NCBI RefSeq assembly: GCF_004799645.1
Contig: NZ_CP031308.1
Location: 1-64,000 of the forward strand
Direction: 5' to 3'
DNA: 64,000 bases
Source of the DNA: Natronorubrum bangense
Lineage (GTDB): Archaea; Halobacteriota; Halobacteria; Halobacteriales; Natrialbaceae
The stretch's first letter is position 1. Each line of letters begins with the position of its first letter. Below the pieces are notes generated by a model that was given only the letters and a program-made list of their open reading frames with translations, was not told the DNA's origin and did no database searches. A program made the position numbers and the translations under genes. This document shows, piece by piece, positions 1-7,110 of the stretch.

Positions 1-390
1 ATGTCGCCAAACTCGTTCCCAGCGAGAGACCTCGAAACGTTCGTCCTAAATGCGACGCGGACGCTTCGAACGGAACTACGCGAAGAGGCAGAGCGACACC
101 TGATACAAGGAAACGTAAGTGCGGTTCTCGAACGAGACGACCACTTTCGACTGGAAACGACACGTGAAATACCCGACGGAATCCACTCGGGATACACCGG
201 AACTGAAGCCGAACTCTGGCAGAAGCCGGTATCACGAGTCGAGTTTCTTTCAGGGGCACAGGGGTTCGTTCAGATCTGGATACCCATTTCTGAAGAGGAA
301 ATCAGCTTAGTATCCGTAACTCGCGGAGAATTCGATCCAAAGACGGCTGTCGATGACGTACGCCAAACTGTATCGGAAACGATTCAGTAG
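1..390 (+). CDS. Hypothetical protein, possibly 5'-truncated
   Basis: A 129-residue acidic protein opens with ATG at the first base of the window, so the real start could lie further upstream. I do not recognise the family. It has no cysteine pairs, membrane segments or nucleotide-binding motif. The C-terminal half (GAQGFVQIWIPISEEE, then SLVSVTRGEFD) reads like a small beta-sheet domain. About 235 bases without a convincing gene separate it from the next start. The reading frame has normal haloarchaeal codon use, so a real gene is likely. Confidence 0.55.
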   Translation: MSPNSFPARDLETFVLNATRTLRTELREEAERHLIQGNVSAVLERDDHFRLETTREIPDGIHSGYTGTEAELWQKPVSRVEFLSGAQGFVQIWIPISEEEISLVSVTRGEFDPKTAVDDVRQTVSETIQ

Positions 391-625
391 TGCCGTTCGG
401 CGATTTCACAGCCCTTTCGGTACCAGTCCTCCGGAACTCCGAGCAGGGAAACGTATTTACGAATGAGTGCGAAAGATGTAGGTAACTTCGGCTGCGGTCT
501 CATTTCCTTCGTTGCGCCATCCACGACGCTATTCGCCGGCGGTGATCGATCCGATTGCACCGCGTTTTGGACAGTGAACGCGCTTCGGTCGGGTCACGAG
601 GGTATGAGACCGGAGAGGTGAAATT

Positions 626-823
626 ATGACATCGGAATTCGACCTCCCCTGTTCGGCATGTGGCGGTGATCTTCGAGAAGCAACGATCGAATCCCACGAA
701 CTGGGGTTGCAGGTCGAAACTGAGATGCCCCTTCTCGTCGCCGAATGCCGAACCTGTGGTGAGCGCCATTATCCCGAAGGTACACTTGCTACCCTTCGAG
801 GGCATACGTCCTGGGAGTCGTGA
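626..823 (+). CDS. Small zinc-ribbon protein
   Basis: A 65-residue protein with two CxxC knuckles (CSAC near residue 10 and CRTC near residue 41), the spacing expected of a single treble-clef or ribbon zinc site. The start is supported by a purine-rich Shine-Dalgarno-like stretch (GGAGAGGTGA) just upstream of the ATG, stronger than is usual for leaderless haloarchaeal genes. Such small CxxC proteins are common in haloarchaea and mostly of unknown function; a nucleic-acid or protein-interaction role is only an inference. The next gene starts 40 bases downstream, so the two may be co-transcribed. Confidence 0.6.
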   Translation: MTSEFDLPCSACGGDLREATIESHELGLQVETEMPLLVAECRTCGERHYPEGTLATLRGHTSWES

Positions 824-862
824 ACGAGCCGGCACCGCACGAGAATACATACGTAACCAAAT

Positions 863-1519
863 ATGAATCACTCTAAAGTAGATGACTGGACGACAGATGA
901 TGTATCCATTGACTGTGATGAACTTCCCGAAACAGTTCCGGATGGAGCGACGCTATGTATCGCAAAACCAACGCCACTCACGGAGCTAGCACTGCCATTA
1001 CGCATTACGAACCGATACGCAAACAGTGCGGATTGTCGGATTATCGTAACGTCGTCGGTTAGTGCCGAAGAAACGATTCGACAACAGGAATTGATCGTCC
1101 AGTCAGGGGAGTCCCGACTTGGAGTCGTCGATACGACAGGCGAGGAACGCCTCGATGCACTCTATCAGGAGAATCCCACCATTTTTCTTCCCCGTCCGGG
1201 AGACCTCGCACAGATCTCCATCGCTGTGGAGGAACTCGAAGAATCGCTATCTTCCTCGTGTTCAAAGACGCACGTGGTTCTTCGATCGCTCACTCCGATA
1301 CTCGCCGAATCGAGCCTTGACGGTGTCAGAAGTATCCTCGAACGTATAATCGAACACCAACGATCCAATTCGTCTCTCACCGTATTCAGCGTCGAGTATA
1401 CTGAGCACGGCAAAGCCACGATGACAGCGCTGAAGAAACTCGTCGATGGAATCGTGTGGATCGAGCAAACGACAACTGATGACCTTCAACTCAACTATCG
1501 ACGGGTGCGAAATCTATAG
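863..1519 (+). CDS. DUF7504-like protein with degenerate RecA/KaiC-type fold
   Basis: This 218-residue protein has the layout of the haloarchaeal KaiC/RecA-like family DUF7504: a strand at the P-loop position, a strand ending in RIIVTSSVSAEET, a VGVVDT-like strand, a segment like SPGDLAQISIAVEE, a hydrophobic strand (HVVLRSLTPIL) at the Walker B position, and a terminal KKLVDGIVWIE. The P-loop itself is lost: IAKPTPLTELAL replaces GxxxxGKT. ATP hydrolysis is therefore unlikely, and a binding or signalling role is inferred. It lies just downstream of the zinc-ribbon gene on the same strand. Confidence 0.5.
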   Translation: MNHSKVDDWTTDDVSIDCDELPETVPDGATLCIAKPTPLTELALPLRITNRYANSADCRIIVTSSVSAEETIRQQELIVQSGESRLGVVDTTGEERLDALYQENPTIFLPRPGDLAQISIAVEELEESLSSSCSKTHVVLRSLTPILAESSLDGVRSILERIIEHQRSNSSLTVFSVEYTEHGKATMTALKKLVDGIVWIEQTTTDDLQLNYRRVRNL

Positions 1520-1613
1520 CGGCTATTATTCATTCGTAATCCAGTGTTCGAACTGCGACACTGACTGCGTAGTGTCACGTAGGTAGATTCGCGGAGCAAA
1601 ATTCGTCAATGAT

Positions 1614-1687
1614 AGCGGGAGGAAGATTTAAATTACCGGTCTGAGGGTTATGAGCCCGCAGGAATCCCCTGGCTATCCCATCCCGCT
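1614..1687 (-). tRNA. Initiator tRNA-Met(CAU)-like sequence, probably a pseudogene
   Basis: Read on the minus strand, these 74 bases fold as a tRNA. The acceptor stem AGCGGGA/TCCCGCT is perfect and A1-U72 is the archaeal initiator pair. GGAT/ATTCC forms the D arm, and GGG-CTCATAA-CCC keeps the CAU anticodon and the three G-C pairs typical of initiator tRNA. Decay is visible: one mismatch in the upper anticodon stem, two in the T stem, and TTTAAAT in place of the TTCAAAT T loop. The lost T-loop C makes normal function doubtful. It may be a tRNA remnant, an old integrase attachment site, or a tRNA mimic. Confidence 0.6.
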
Positions 1688-1752
1688 ACGTATATTTCTG
1701 AACGTAGTTGAATCAAAAACCTATATTTGTCACGTGCGTGAATTCATTTGCA

Positions 1753-2070
1753 ATGCAATTCTGCGACGGGTGTGGTTCGATGATGCACACAGAGGGCGAC
1801 ACGTGGGTGTGTCGCTCTTGTGAGAACGAAGAGTCACGGGACTCGCAAGCAGAAGCGGCGATGGCCACCCGGGAGGGGCAGCGGGACAACGGGGCACCCG
1901 CTGTGGCCGACGCGACCCAAGGCTCCATTGAGACGATGCAAGAGCCCTGTCCAGCGGACGACTGCGACAGCGACCGGGCCTACGACAAGATGATGCCGAA
2001 GCCGGGCGGTTCCTACGAGGTTCGGCTGTTCACCTGCGTCGAGTGTGGCCACAAGTGGCGCGAGTCCTGA
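1753..2070 (+). CDS. tfs: TFS/TFIIS-like transcription factor with altered catalytic loop
   Basis: A 105-residue homologue of archaeal transcript-cleavage factor S. The N-terminal ribbon has C4/C7 and C20/C23; the C-terminal ribbon has C66/C71 and C95/C98 and ends CVECGHKWRES. Active TFS/TFIIS carries an acidic Asp-Glu pair on the loop of the C-terminal ribbon (RSADE-like) that reaches into the RNA polymerase active site. Here that loop reads PKPGGSYE, and the first knuckle is CPADDC rather than CxxC. Binding to polymerase is plausible but cleavage stimulation is doubtful. The start at 1753 is chosen because the N-terminal ribbon begins there; an in-frame codon 45 bases upstream only adds an atypical extension. 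Confidence 0.8.
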   Translation: MQFCDGCGSMMHTEGDTWVCRSCENEESRDSQAEAAMATREGQRDNGAPAVADATQGSIETMQEPCPADDCDSDRAYDKMMPKPGGSYEVRLFTCVECGHKWRES

Positions 2071-2239
2071 CGGCGCATCTCGTGAACCCTCTCCTAAAAT
2101 ACGTACAGACTCCCCTCCTCATTCCTTCCAAAAATGAACGCCGATAAACAACGGCTGTCCGCGGGTTCTGCTCTAAACTGAAAACGAATAGACTGAGGGG
2201 TGATTGTGCAGTTTTGAGCCGACAGAAACCAAGATTTTG

Positions 2240-2548
2240 TTACCGAGTCGGTTTCTCGGAGGGGTGAACAAAGCCAACAGTTTCGGCGTCGGTGTTCGCA
2301 CGCGTTGCAGCGTCCTCGAGATCGAAGTCTCGTACAATCTCGCCGTCGCGGATCAGCGGCTCTAATAGCGGTTTACGGTCAGCAGGTGGCTCGTGATCAG
2401 TAAGCGTTACGCAGTGTTCGCCATCAGGCGTCCTGTAGATGTCCATCACACCGGGAAGCTTCCCGCGCTTTGCGATCGCGTTCTCTCCCATTTCCACGAT
2501 ATCCAGCGCGAAATCGATCGGATCTGCGTTACTGAAGAGACGGAACAC
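2240..2548 (-). pseudogene. C-terminal fragment of nicotinate phosphoribosyltransferase
   Basis: The 102 residues match the C-terminal end of archaeal nicotinate phosphoribosyltransferase, the enzyme joining nicotinate to PRPP in NAD salvage. Recognisable pieces are KRGKLPGVMDIYRTPDG, LLEPLIRDGEIVRDFDL and a final stretch like ARANTDAETVGFV. Full-length enzymes are about 390 residues, so the catalytic barrel is missing. No continuation is visible upstream on the same strand. A small gene that reuses this domain cannot be excluded, but a deletion remnant is more likely. Confidence 0.55.
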
Positions 2549-3135
2549 GCGCCGGAGTGACGCGCTTCACCCCCGCCCACGGTTGGGCTGGGAACTCGCG
2601 CTGTTTATTCTTTAGACTGATCAATTAATCGTCACCCTTCGTCATCCATGGGATATTTGCCACAATTATTATATATTTACGAGAGATACGGTTCGAAGAG
2701 GTCAGAATCCTCGTCATGCATTTCTCAGGCCTTGTACTATCTGTTTTCGACCGAATGGGGTGAATCTGCCACGAGTCGCAATAGACCACCGTCAACTGCT
2801 GTAATTCGCTGTTGATGAGTTCAACCTAGCGTATGACGCCGATTCTCTCGAATTAGAGGGTCTCACCCCCTCGTCAAGCACAACTAACCCAGATGACCGT
2901 GTCTTGAAGTCCGTCGAGGCCTTCATTAACGCTTGAGAACTGCCCGACAGATCTCTCGTCCAATCTAAGCCGGTATTCGGATCCTCTGAACCTCGATAAT
3001 TATCCAAAGGAAAGCTAGGGTACAACAGTGCAAACGCCGCTGGCTCTCTCTAGCCGAGGGGCCATCAGACGACATGAGTCTATTGAAGATATATCAGATA
3101 CCACTCATCGGATAATGATGCGATTTGCGGTGGAG
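2549..3135 (+). other. Intergenic region with decayed coding sequence
   Basis: No complete gene is supported here. A plus-strand open stretch at about 2808-2938 has protein-like composition (DEFNLAYDADSLELEGL and, near its end, VLKSVEAFINA) but lacks a start codon and ends at TGA. It is probably a fragment of a lost gene. The part at 2640-2690 is AT-rich and may hold a promoter. Confidence 0.35.
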
Positions 3136-3162
3136 TTTGTCGCCCCGAGAGGAGCGAGGGGC
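3136..3162 (+). promoter_or_regulatory. T-tract/hairpin leader 1
   Basis: TTTGT is followed by GCCCC (3142-3146), loop GAGAGGAGCGA and GGGGC (3158-3162). It lies 21 bases before the ATG at 3184 and belongs to the recurrent leader family seen upstream of many small genes in this window. Confidence 0.5.
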
Positions 3163-3183
3163 TATCACACCCACTCAACAACC

Positions 3184-3627
3184 ATGTCTTCAGAACACGA
3201 GCAACAGCGATCACGACCAACTGGCGAGCAAACTAAACAACCGAGCGAAGAACCGTGGGCAGATCTCGAGCTGACGCTCCCACATACCAGAAGTCCGACT
3301 GCCATCGTCTCATTTGTCGAGTGTGCACTCGTCGAACTCACCCACGAAGACGTCGGAGCCGAGTTCGTCTCGACTAGTGTTGCAGGAGTGAAGCGAACAC
3401 AGTTCATCGCCGTCGACGACGTCGGTGAGGAATTCAAGAAGCGGTATCTCGACGAACGACTCGGTTGGCACGAAGCAACAGTTAGCCGCAAAGCAGTTCG
3501 CGACGAGCTGGTCAATCGCCTCTCACAGCGGTCGTCACTGGTCGATGAGGTAGGTCAGAATGACGTCGTCACCGCTCAAGATAGATTCCAGGTGAAACCA
3601 GTTCGGGAACTTCGAGTTCAAAAGTAG
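3184..3627 (+). CDS. Hypothetical protein, intact paralogue of the IS-split gene at 4485
   Basis: A 147-residue protein of unknown function. The start at 3184 is chosen because it follows the leader hairpin and gives the same length as its paralogue. Shared blocks are a central segment like VECALVELTHEDVGAEF, a segment like GWHEATVSRKAVRDELVNRL and a C-terminal FQVKPVREL. The N-terminal 35 residues are polar and probably disordered. The paralogue lies 860 bases downstream and is cut by an insertion sequence, so this copy may be the only working one. No catalytic motif is recognised. Confidence 0.6.
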   Translation: MSSEHEQQRSRPTGEQTKQPSEEPWADLELTLPHTRSPTAIVSFVECALVELTHEDVGAEFVSTSVAGVKRTQFIAVDDVGEEFKKRYLDERLGWHEATVSRKAVRDELVNRLSQRSSLVDEVGQNDVVTAQDRFQVKPVRELRVQK

Positions 3628-3631
3628 ATTC

Positions 3632-3673
3632 TTAACCAACACAAACCCAATTATCACGCCTGTTGTTGGTTAA
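3632..3673. repeat. 42-bp dyad copy a: TTAACCAAC-N24-GTTGGTTAA
   Basis: The left arm is at 3632-3640 and the inverted right arm at 3665-3673; the identity extends to CTTAACCAACA on both sides. It starts four bases after the stop of the preceding gene and lies just before a gene fragment. The 24-base centre is not shared with the other three copies. Confidence 0.75.
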
Positions 3674-3679
3674 GTCTAA

Positions 3680-4098
3680 TTGATGATAGAGGCATTCCAG
3701 ACTACGGTGGGAACGATTCCTCGAAGCAAGACCGACACCGACAGCCACACAAGAACGAGCATGTCCAACAGCGAGTCCCTAGATGATATCCCTCGTTCGA
3801 GGACGCGTTTCGCGGTGACGATGTCGAACAACGCGTCTACGGGACAATCCCCAGACTCGTGGTCCGACGACACCGATTGTCATTGCCAGGCGAGCTAATC
3901 GTGACGACGCCGACGCTGCTGTCGGTATTTGTCCGAACAGGCCAATTGACGCCTGCTGAGGCACTCACCGTCCTCGAGGACATCAGCATCGCTCGAAGTT
4001 GGAACGCGAACAGCTACGTCCGCGGGCACGCTCATTACTTGAAGATGCCTAGCGGCAAAACCCTCATACCACTGGCATCGGAAGCGACACACAAGTGA
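3680..4098 (+). pseudogene. Remnant of a PIN-like toxin gene
   Basis: The best preserved part, about 3900-4030, encodes LLSVFVRTGQLTPAEALTVL followed by DISIARSWNANSY. This resembles the C-terminal half of haloarchaeal PIN-domain proteins, where a conserved Asp or Asn lies near such a segment. The N-terminal half with the first catalytic Asp is not visible in a continuous frame. The fragment overlaps the next small gene by a few bases, as in toxin-antitoxin operons. The assignment is tentative. Confidence 0.35.
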
Positions 4099-4265
4099 CG
4101 TCCGACAACGACTCCTCGGCGACGGTCGACGAAGAAATCCGCCGACTGTACGAGCGGTATCAGGCGGCCGAGAGCGACGACGAACGTCACGAAATTGCCC
4201 TCGAGATGGGGAAGCTTGACGGACGCCGCCACGCAGACATCTACGCAGCGCTCGAAGACGAGTGA
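4095..4265 (+). CDS. Small acidic helical protein
   Basis: A 56-residue protein starting at GTG that overlaps the stop of the preceding fragment (GTGA). The sequence is highly charged and predicted helical (EEIRRLYERYQAAESDDERH). The overlap suggests it was co-translated with the PIN-like remnant upstream and could be an antitoxin-like or accessory partner, but no family is recognised. Its small size keeps confidence moderate. Confidence 0.45.
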   Translation: MTSDNDSSATVDEEIRRLYERYQAAESDDERHEIALEMGKLDGRRHADIYAALEDE

Positions 4266-4435
4266 CTCAACAGGGTTCTCAGCGCCTCCTTAGCTATCGA
4301 CAGCTGTTTTACTATCCAGTGAACAATTCCCCCAAACTGGACAGAATCAGAATTTTCTACCGAATACAACCGATTCACTCTCTCATACGTCCCGCTTCTG
4401 AACTCCTCGAGCAATTTCGCTACTTACCAGAACGG

Positions 4436-4462
4436 TTTCTCATCCCCGAAGGGGTGAGGGGA
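4436..4462 (+). promoter_or_regulatory. T-tract/hairpin leader 2
   Basis: TTTCT is followed by TCCCC (4443-4447), loop GAAGGGGTGA and GGGGA (4458-4462). A second pairing, CCCC-GAA-GGGG, is possible within the same bases. The ATG of the split gene follows at 4485. Confidence 0.5.
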
Positions 4463-4702
4463 ACATAGACTCCCCTCACTGACTATGAGTTCTGAGCCAC
4501 CAACACCGAAACTGGGAGTCGGCTGCAAGACGCCTCGAGAGATAACGGCCACGTCACGGGAGACTCGTCGACACCTCTCTGTTCCAAACGATCGTAGCAG
4601 AGTCTCAATCGTCTCGTATGTGGAGTGGGTTCTGATCGAACTCACGCATGATAGCCTTGCTGCCGAGTACCGGTCGTCACATCTCTGGGGCACCAAATGC
4701 AC

Positions 4703-5642
4703 GGCTTTGTTGAATCGCCGTAAGGCGGTGGATTTCATTGTTTGACGGCACGTTTGATGTTGTAGACGACACACATCAGAGCAATTTCACGGAACTCTCG
4801 ATACCAGGTACGCGCTCGCACGGCATAGCCGAGCGAGCGCTTGACGGTGGAATTGACAGTTTCGGTCATTGACCGCTGAGCGTACCGATCTTCGTCAATT
4901 CGGGCGTTGTGTGCGTGATCATACGGAGCGAAGATCCGGTGTTTGATCAGCGGTCGAATGTCGAGTTCACGGAGCCGCTCGCGGAGTTGCTGCTTGTCAT
5001 AGCCCTTATCGGCGGCCAGTGACTGCAGATCGCCCGCATTTCGGCGGGCGATCTGCTCACAGAGATCAGCGTCACTGCCTTCTAACGTCGTCGAACAGTG
5101 AAGATCAAGAACGGCTTGCGTTGCTGTATCGACGAGTTTTGTGACTTTGAGCGTTTGAACCCGGTAATTCGTTCGGTGGCAGTAGTGGCGGCTTGCACGA
5201 TCACGTTCGTAGAATGTTGCGTCGATAGCAGCGTGTTCGGATGGATCGTGTAGCTGCGCCGACTGGCGCAGCAACACTCGACAGACGCTCATACTGATCC
5301 GGTCGAACGCCTTACACAACGTGGATGGTGAGGGGAGATCGGCCGCGTTGAGGCCGATCTCCCCGGTTATTTGTGGCATCTCCTTGAGTAAGTCAATCGT
5401 CATTCGGTAGGACGTATCGAGGTAAATCCGCAGACAATGCAGGGAAACGAGGGCATAGTCGGCGAATCCGCCGCCACCTTCCGGGGCGGCGGATTCGTCT
5501 CCGTCACCAGTGACTCTTTGAGCGACCGGCACAACTTCCCCAATGAAGCGGGAGATTTGGGTCATGGACAACTCGACTCTCCCGCTTCAACTCCTTTGAT
5601 TTAGCGAACCATTCCGCCGCCGTCTAGTGATTCAACACAGCC
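4703..5642 (-). mobile_element. ISH1-type (IS5 family) insertion sequence, complete
   Basis: The element is 940 bp. The ends are inverted repeats GGCTTTGTTGAATC (4703-4716) and GGCTGTGTTGAATC read from the other end (5629-5642). The 8-bp target duplication AAATGCAC is exact at 4695-4702 and 5643-5650; 8 bp is the known duplication length of the ISH1 group. It carries one transposase gene and looks intact. Confidence 0.85.
4735..5571 (-). CDS. IS5-family transposase (ISH1 group)
   Basis: A 278-residue DDE transposase, the usual length for this group. The catalytic triad is visible as AIDATFYERD, AADKGYDKQQLRE and MTETVNSTVKRSLG. The C-terminus (WYREFREIALMCVVYNIKRA) is characteristic of haloarchaeal IS5 members and recurs in a decayed copy near 18.8 kb. 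The gene fills the IS and lies opposite to the gene it interrupts. No frameshift is seen, so it may be active. Confidence 0.88.
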   Translation of the reverse strand: MSMTQISRFIGEVVPVAQRVTGDGDESAAPEGGGGFADYALVSLHCLRIYLDTSYRMTIDLLKEMPQITGEIGLNAADLPSPSTLCKAFDRISMSVCRVLLRQSAQLHDPSEHAAIDATFYERDRASRHYCHRTNYRVQTLKVTKLVDTATQAVLDLHCSTTLEGSDADLCEQIARRNAGDLQSLAADKGYDKQQLRERLRELDIRPLIKHRIFAPYDHAHNARIDEDRYAQRSMTETVNSTVKRSLGYAVRARTWYREFREIALMCVVYNIKRAVKQ

Positions 5643-5932
5643 AAATGCACACAGTATACCGCAGAGAACTCTCGAGGAGAGGCCTTCTCGAAGCGTCACT
5701 ACGATGCTCGAGTTGGTTGGCATACCGAGACACTCGTTCGGGAGGAACTCCGAACAGAGCTCGTGAACAGGTTGTCACGATCACGTCCAGAGACATCAGA
5801 TCCGGATCTCGATGCAACGTGTCGATGTGACCGTTTCGTGCTCAAACCGATCAGACAACTTCCTTAGCGAGAGACACGAAACAATTCGTAAGTATACCAA
5901 ACTATTAGTCCGAGGCGACTCTACAGGGACCA

Positions 5933-6487
5933 ATGAGCGATCAATCACGTGCGTGGCCACCGGAGATGGACGCTGCTGACCGCGTCAGGCATGTTGCGTT
6001 GACTCGAACGACGCCACAAAATGCTGGCTGGATTGCTGAAGAGGCAGACGTCTCGAGGGATACGGCTGCCAAATATCTCGATCGCATGGCCGATCAGGGC
6101 GACCTCGAGGTCGTCGAAACAGCTGACGGCACGTGCTACAAGCCAGACGACGTCACGCAATTCTTGCGCGAAGTCCGCACCCTCGCTGAAGAACAGTCTG
6201 TAGACGAACTCACCAACGAATTGCGTGCAATCGGTGACGAAATTGACTCGTGGAAAGCAGCGTACGATGTCGAGTCACTCGAAGAACTTCGCCGGAGTAT
6301 TGGAGGTGAGGATCTGTCGTCCAGCGATCGACGTGAGCGCCTCGAGACGATCGAGGAATGGGAGTACAACATCCAGGTACGGGAAGCGCTTCAGCTTGCC
6401 ATCAGCCTGCAGAGTTCACTGACGAAGCTTGACGCAGATCCGCGTATCGGAGAGATTGGCACAGGGACGCTCCCGCAAGAAGGCTAA
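5933..6487 (+). CDS. HTH regulator (DUF7342-like), antitoxin-type partner
   Basis: A 184-residue protein with an N-terminal winged-helix domain (WIAEEADVSRDTAAKYLDRM, residues about 33-52) and a long helical, charged C-terminal half. It resembles the haloarchaeal DUF7342 HTH family. The next gene starts eight bases after its stop and encodes a TumE-like protein; the same HTH plus TumE-like arrangement recurs at 28251-29212. A role as the DNA-binding antitoxin of a type II pair is inferred from that repeated context. Confidence 0.65.
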   Translation: MSDQSRAWPPEMDAADRVRHVALTRTTPQNAGWIAEEADVSRDTAAKYLDRMADQGDLEVVETADGTCYKPDDVTQFLREVRTLAEEQSVDELTNELRAIGDEIDSWKAAYDVESLEELRRSIGGEDLSSSDRRERLETIEEWEYNIQVREALQLAISLQSSLTKLDADPRIGEIGTGTLPQEG

Positions 6488-6494
6488 CAAACAG

Positions 6495-6938
6495 ATGGTA
6501 CTGTTTCTTGCTGGTGGCCGAGGATTCACTCGGCGCGAAGGACTTCGTCGGATCAAAGAACGCCTCGAGAAAGAACCTGGTTTCTCCAACGTCCAGTACC
6601 GACCATCACGTCTCCGTCCTCGATCTATTGTTGCCGACGTTGATACTGAGATGTTCTTAGGGAAAGGATTCCCACGAAAGCAGGCTACCTTTGAGGTTGC
6701 CTGGCGTCCCCGTGCTGGAACTGATGTCCAGCGTGTGCAGTGGGCCGACGATGCAGTCAGTCTGGGATGGCACAAAGATGACGACCACGAAGACCTTGGG
6801 ACAACTCACTTCCAGATCGAGACTGATGAGGAACTATTCCACGAACCTGGACACCTCGAGGCGGAAGCGCCACTGAGTTTCTTGGAGACCTGCCTACAGC
6901 GACTCCCTGCAAAGCTTGAAGAGACAATCACGGAGTAA
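6495..6938 (+). CDS. TumE-like toxin-family protein, possibly shortened at its C-terminus
   Basis: A 147-residue protein with the pattern of the TumE (DUF6516) family: a strand around WADDAVSLGWHKDDDHEDL, an acidic stretch, and a final helix following an invariant-looking LSFLE segment. The family is proposed to be the toxic part of HTH-linked pairs; the biochemical activity is not visible here. The ATG at 6495 is preferred over an upstream in-frame start that overlaps the HTH gene. The stop codon lies exactly at the edge of the IS1341-type element, so the last residues may have been replaced by the insertion. Confidence 0.5.
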   Translation: MVLFLAGGRGFTRREGLRRIKERLEKEPGFSNVQYRPSRLRPRSIVADVDTEMFLGKGFPRKQATFEVAWRPRAGTDVQRVQWADDAVSLGWHKDDDHEDLGTTHFQIETDEELFHEPGHLEAEAPLSFLETCLQRLPAKLEETITE

Positions 6939-6939
6939 A

Positions 6940-7110
6940 CTACCCCACCCTACTCCTTCGGCGCATACGCGCCTCAGTCCTTGAGGGTAGCGTGGGACCG
7001 ACGGTCCCACGGACCATGCGAACGGGCAGGCCCGTTCGCAGATGGGGCTTTGATGTGGACTCCCGGCAATCAGTCGCCAGCAATAGGCTGGTAACTCTCG
7101 CCGTTCAACA
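6940..7110 (-). ncRNA. Predicted omega RNA / right end of tnpB element 1
   Basis: In this family the guide RNA of TnpB is made from the tnpB 3' end and the transposon right end, with the guide read from flanking DNA. The segment from the tnpB 3' end to about 6940 is conserved with element 2 and rich in hairpins. The guide would be the bases just below 6939, inside the TumE-like gene. Inferred from family knowledge; no transcript evidence. Confidence 0.35.

Larger units (their letters stand above)
4485..5867 (+). pseudogene. Hypothetical gene split by an ISH1-type insertion
   Basis: The 5' part runs from ATG 4485 to the IS at 4703 and the 3' part from 5643 to TAG at 5865-5867. Removing the 940-base IS and one copy of the 8-bp duplication restores one open frame of 145 codons without any other correction. 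The restored product matches the 147-residue protein at 3184 (VEWVLIELTHDSLAAEY; GWHTETLVREELRTELVNRL; FVLKPIRQL). The frame is otherwise undamaged, so the insertion is probably recent. Confidence 0.8.

Noticed and set aside
500..871. A 123-residue minus-strand frame over the small zinc-ribbon gene
   Set aside because: It has shadow composition, overlaps a better-supported zinc-ribbon gene with a Shine-Dalgarno-like site, and has no recognisable feature.
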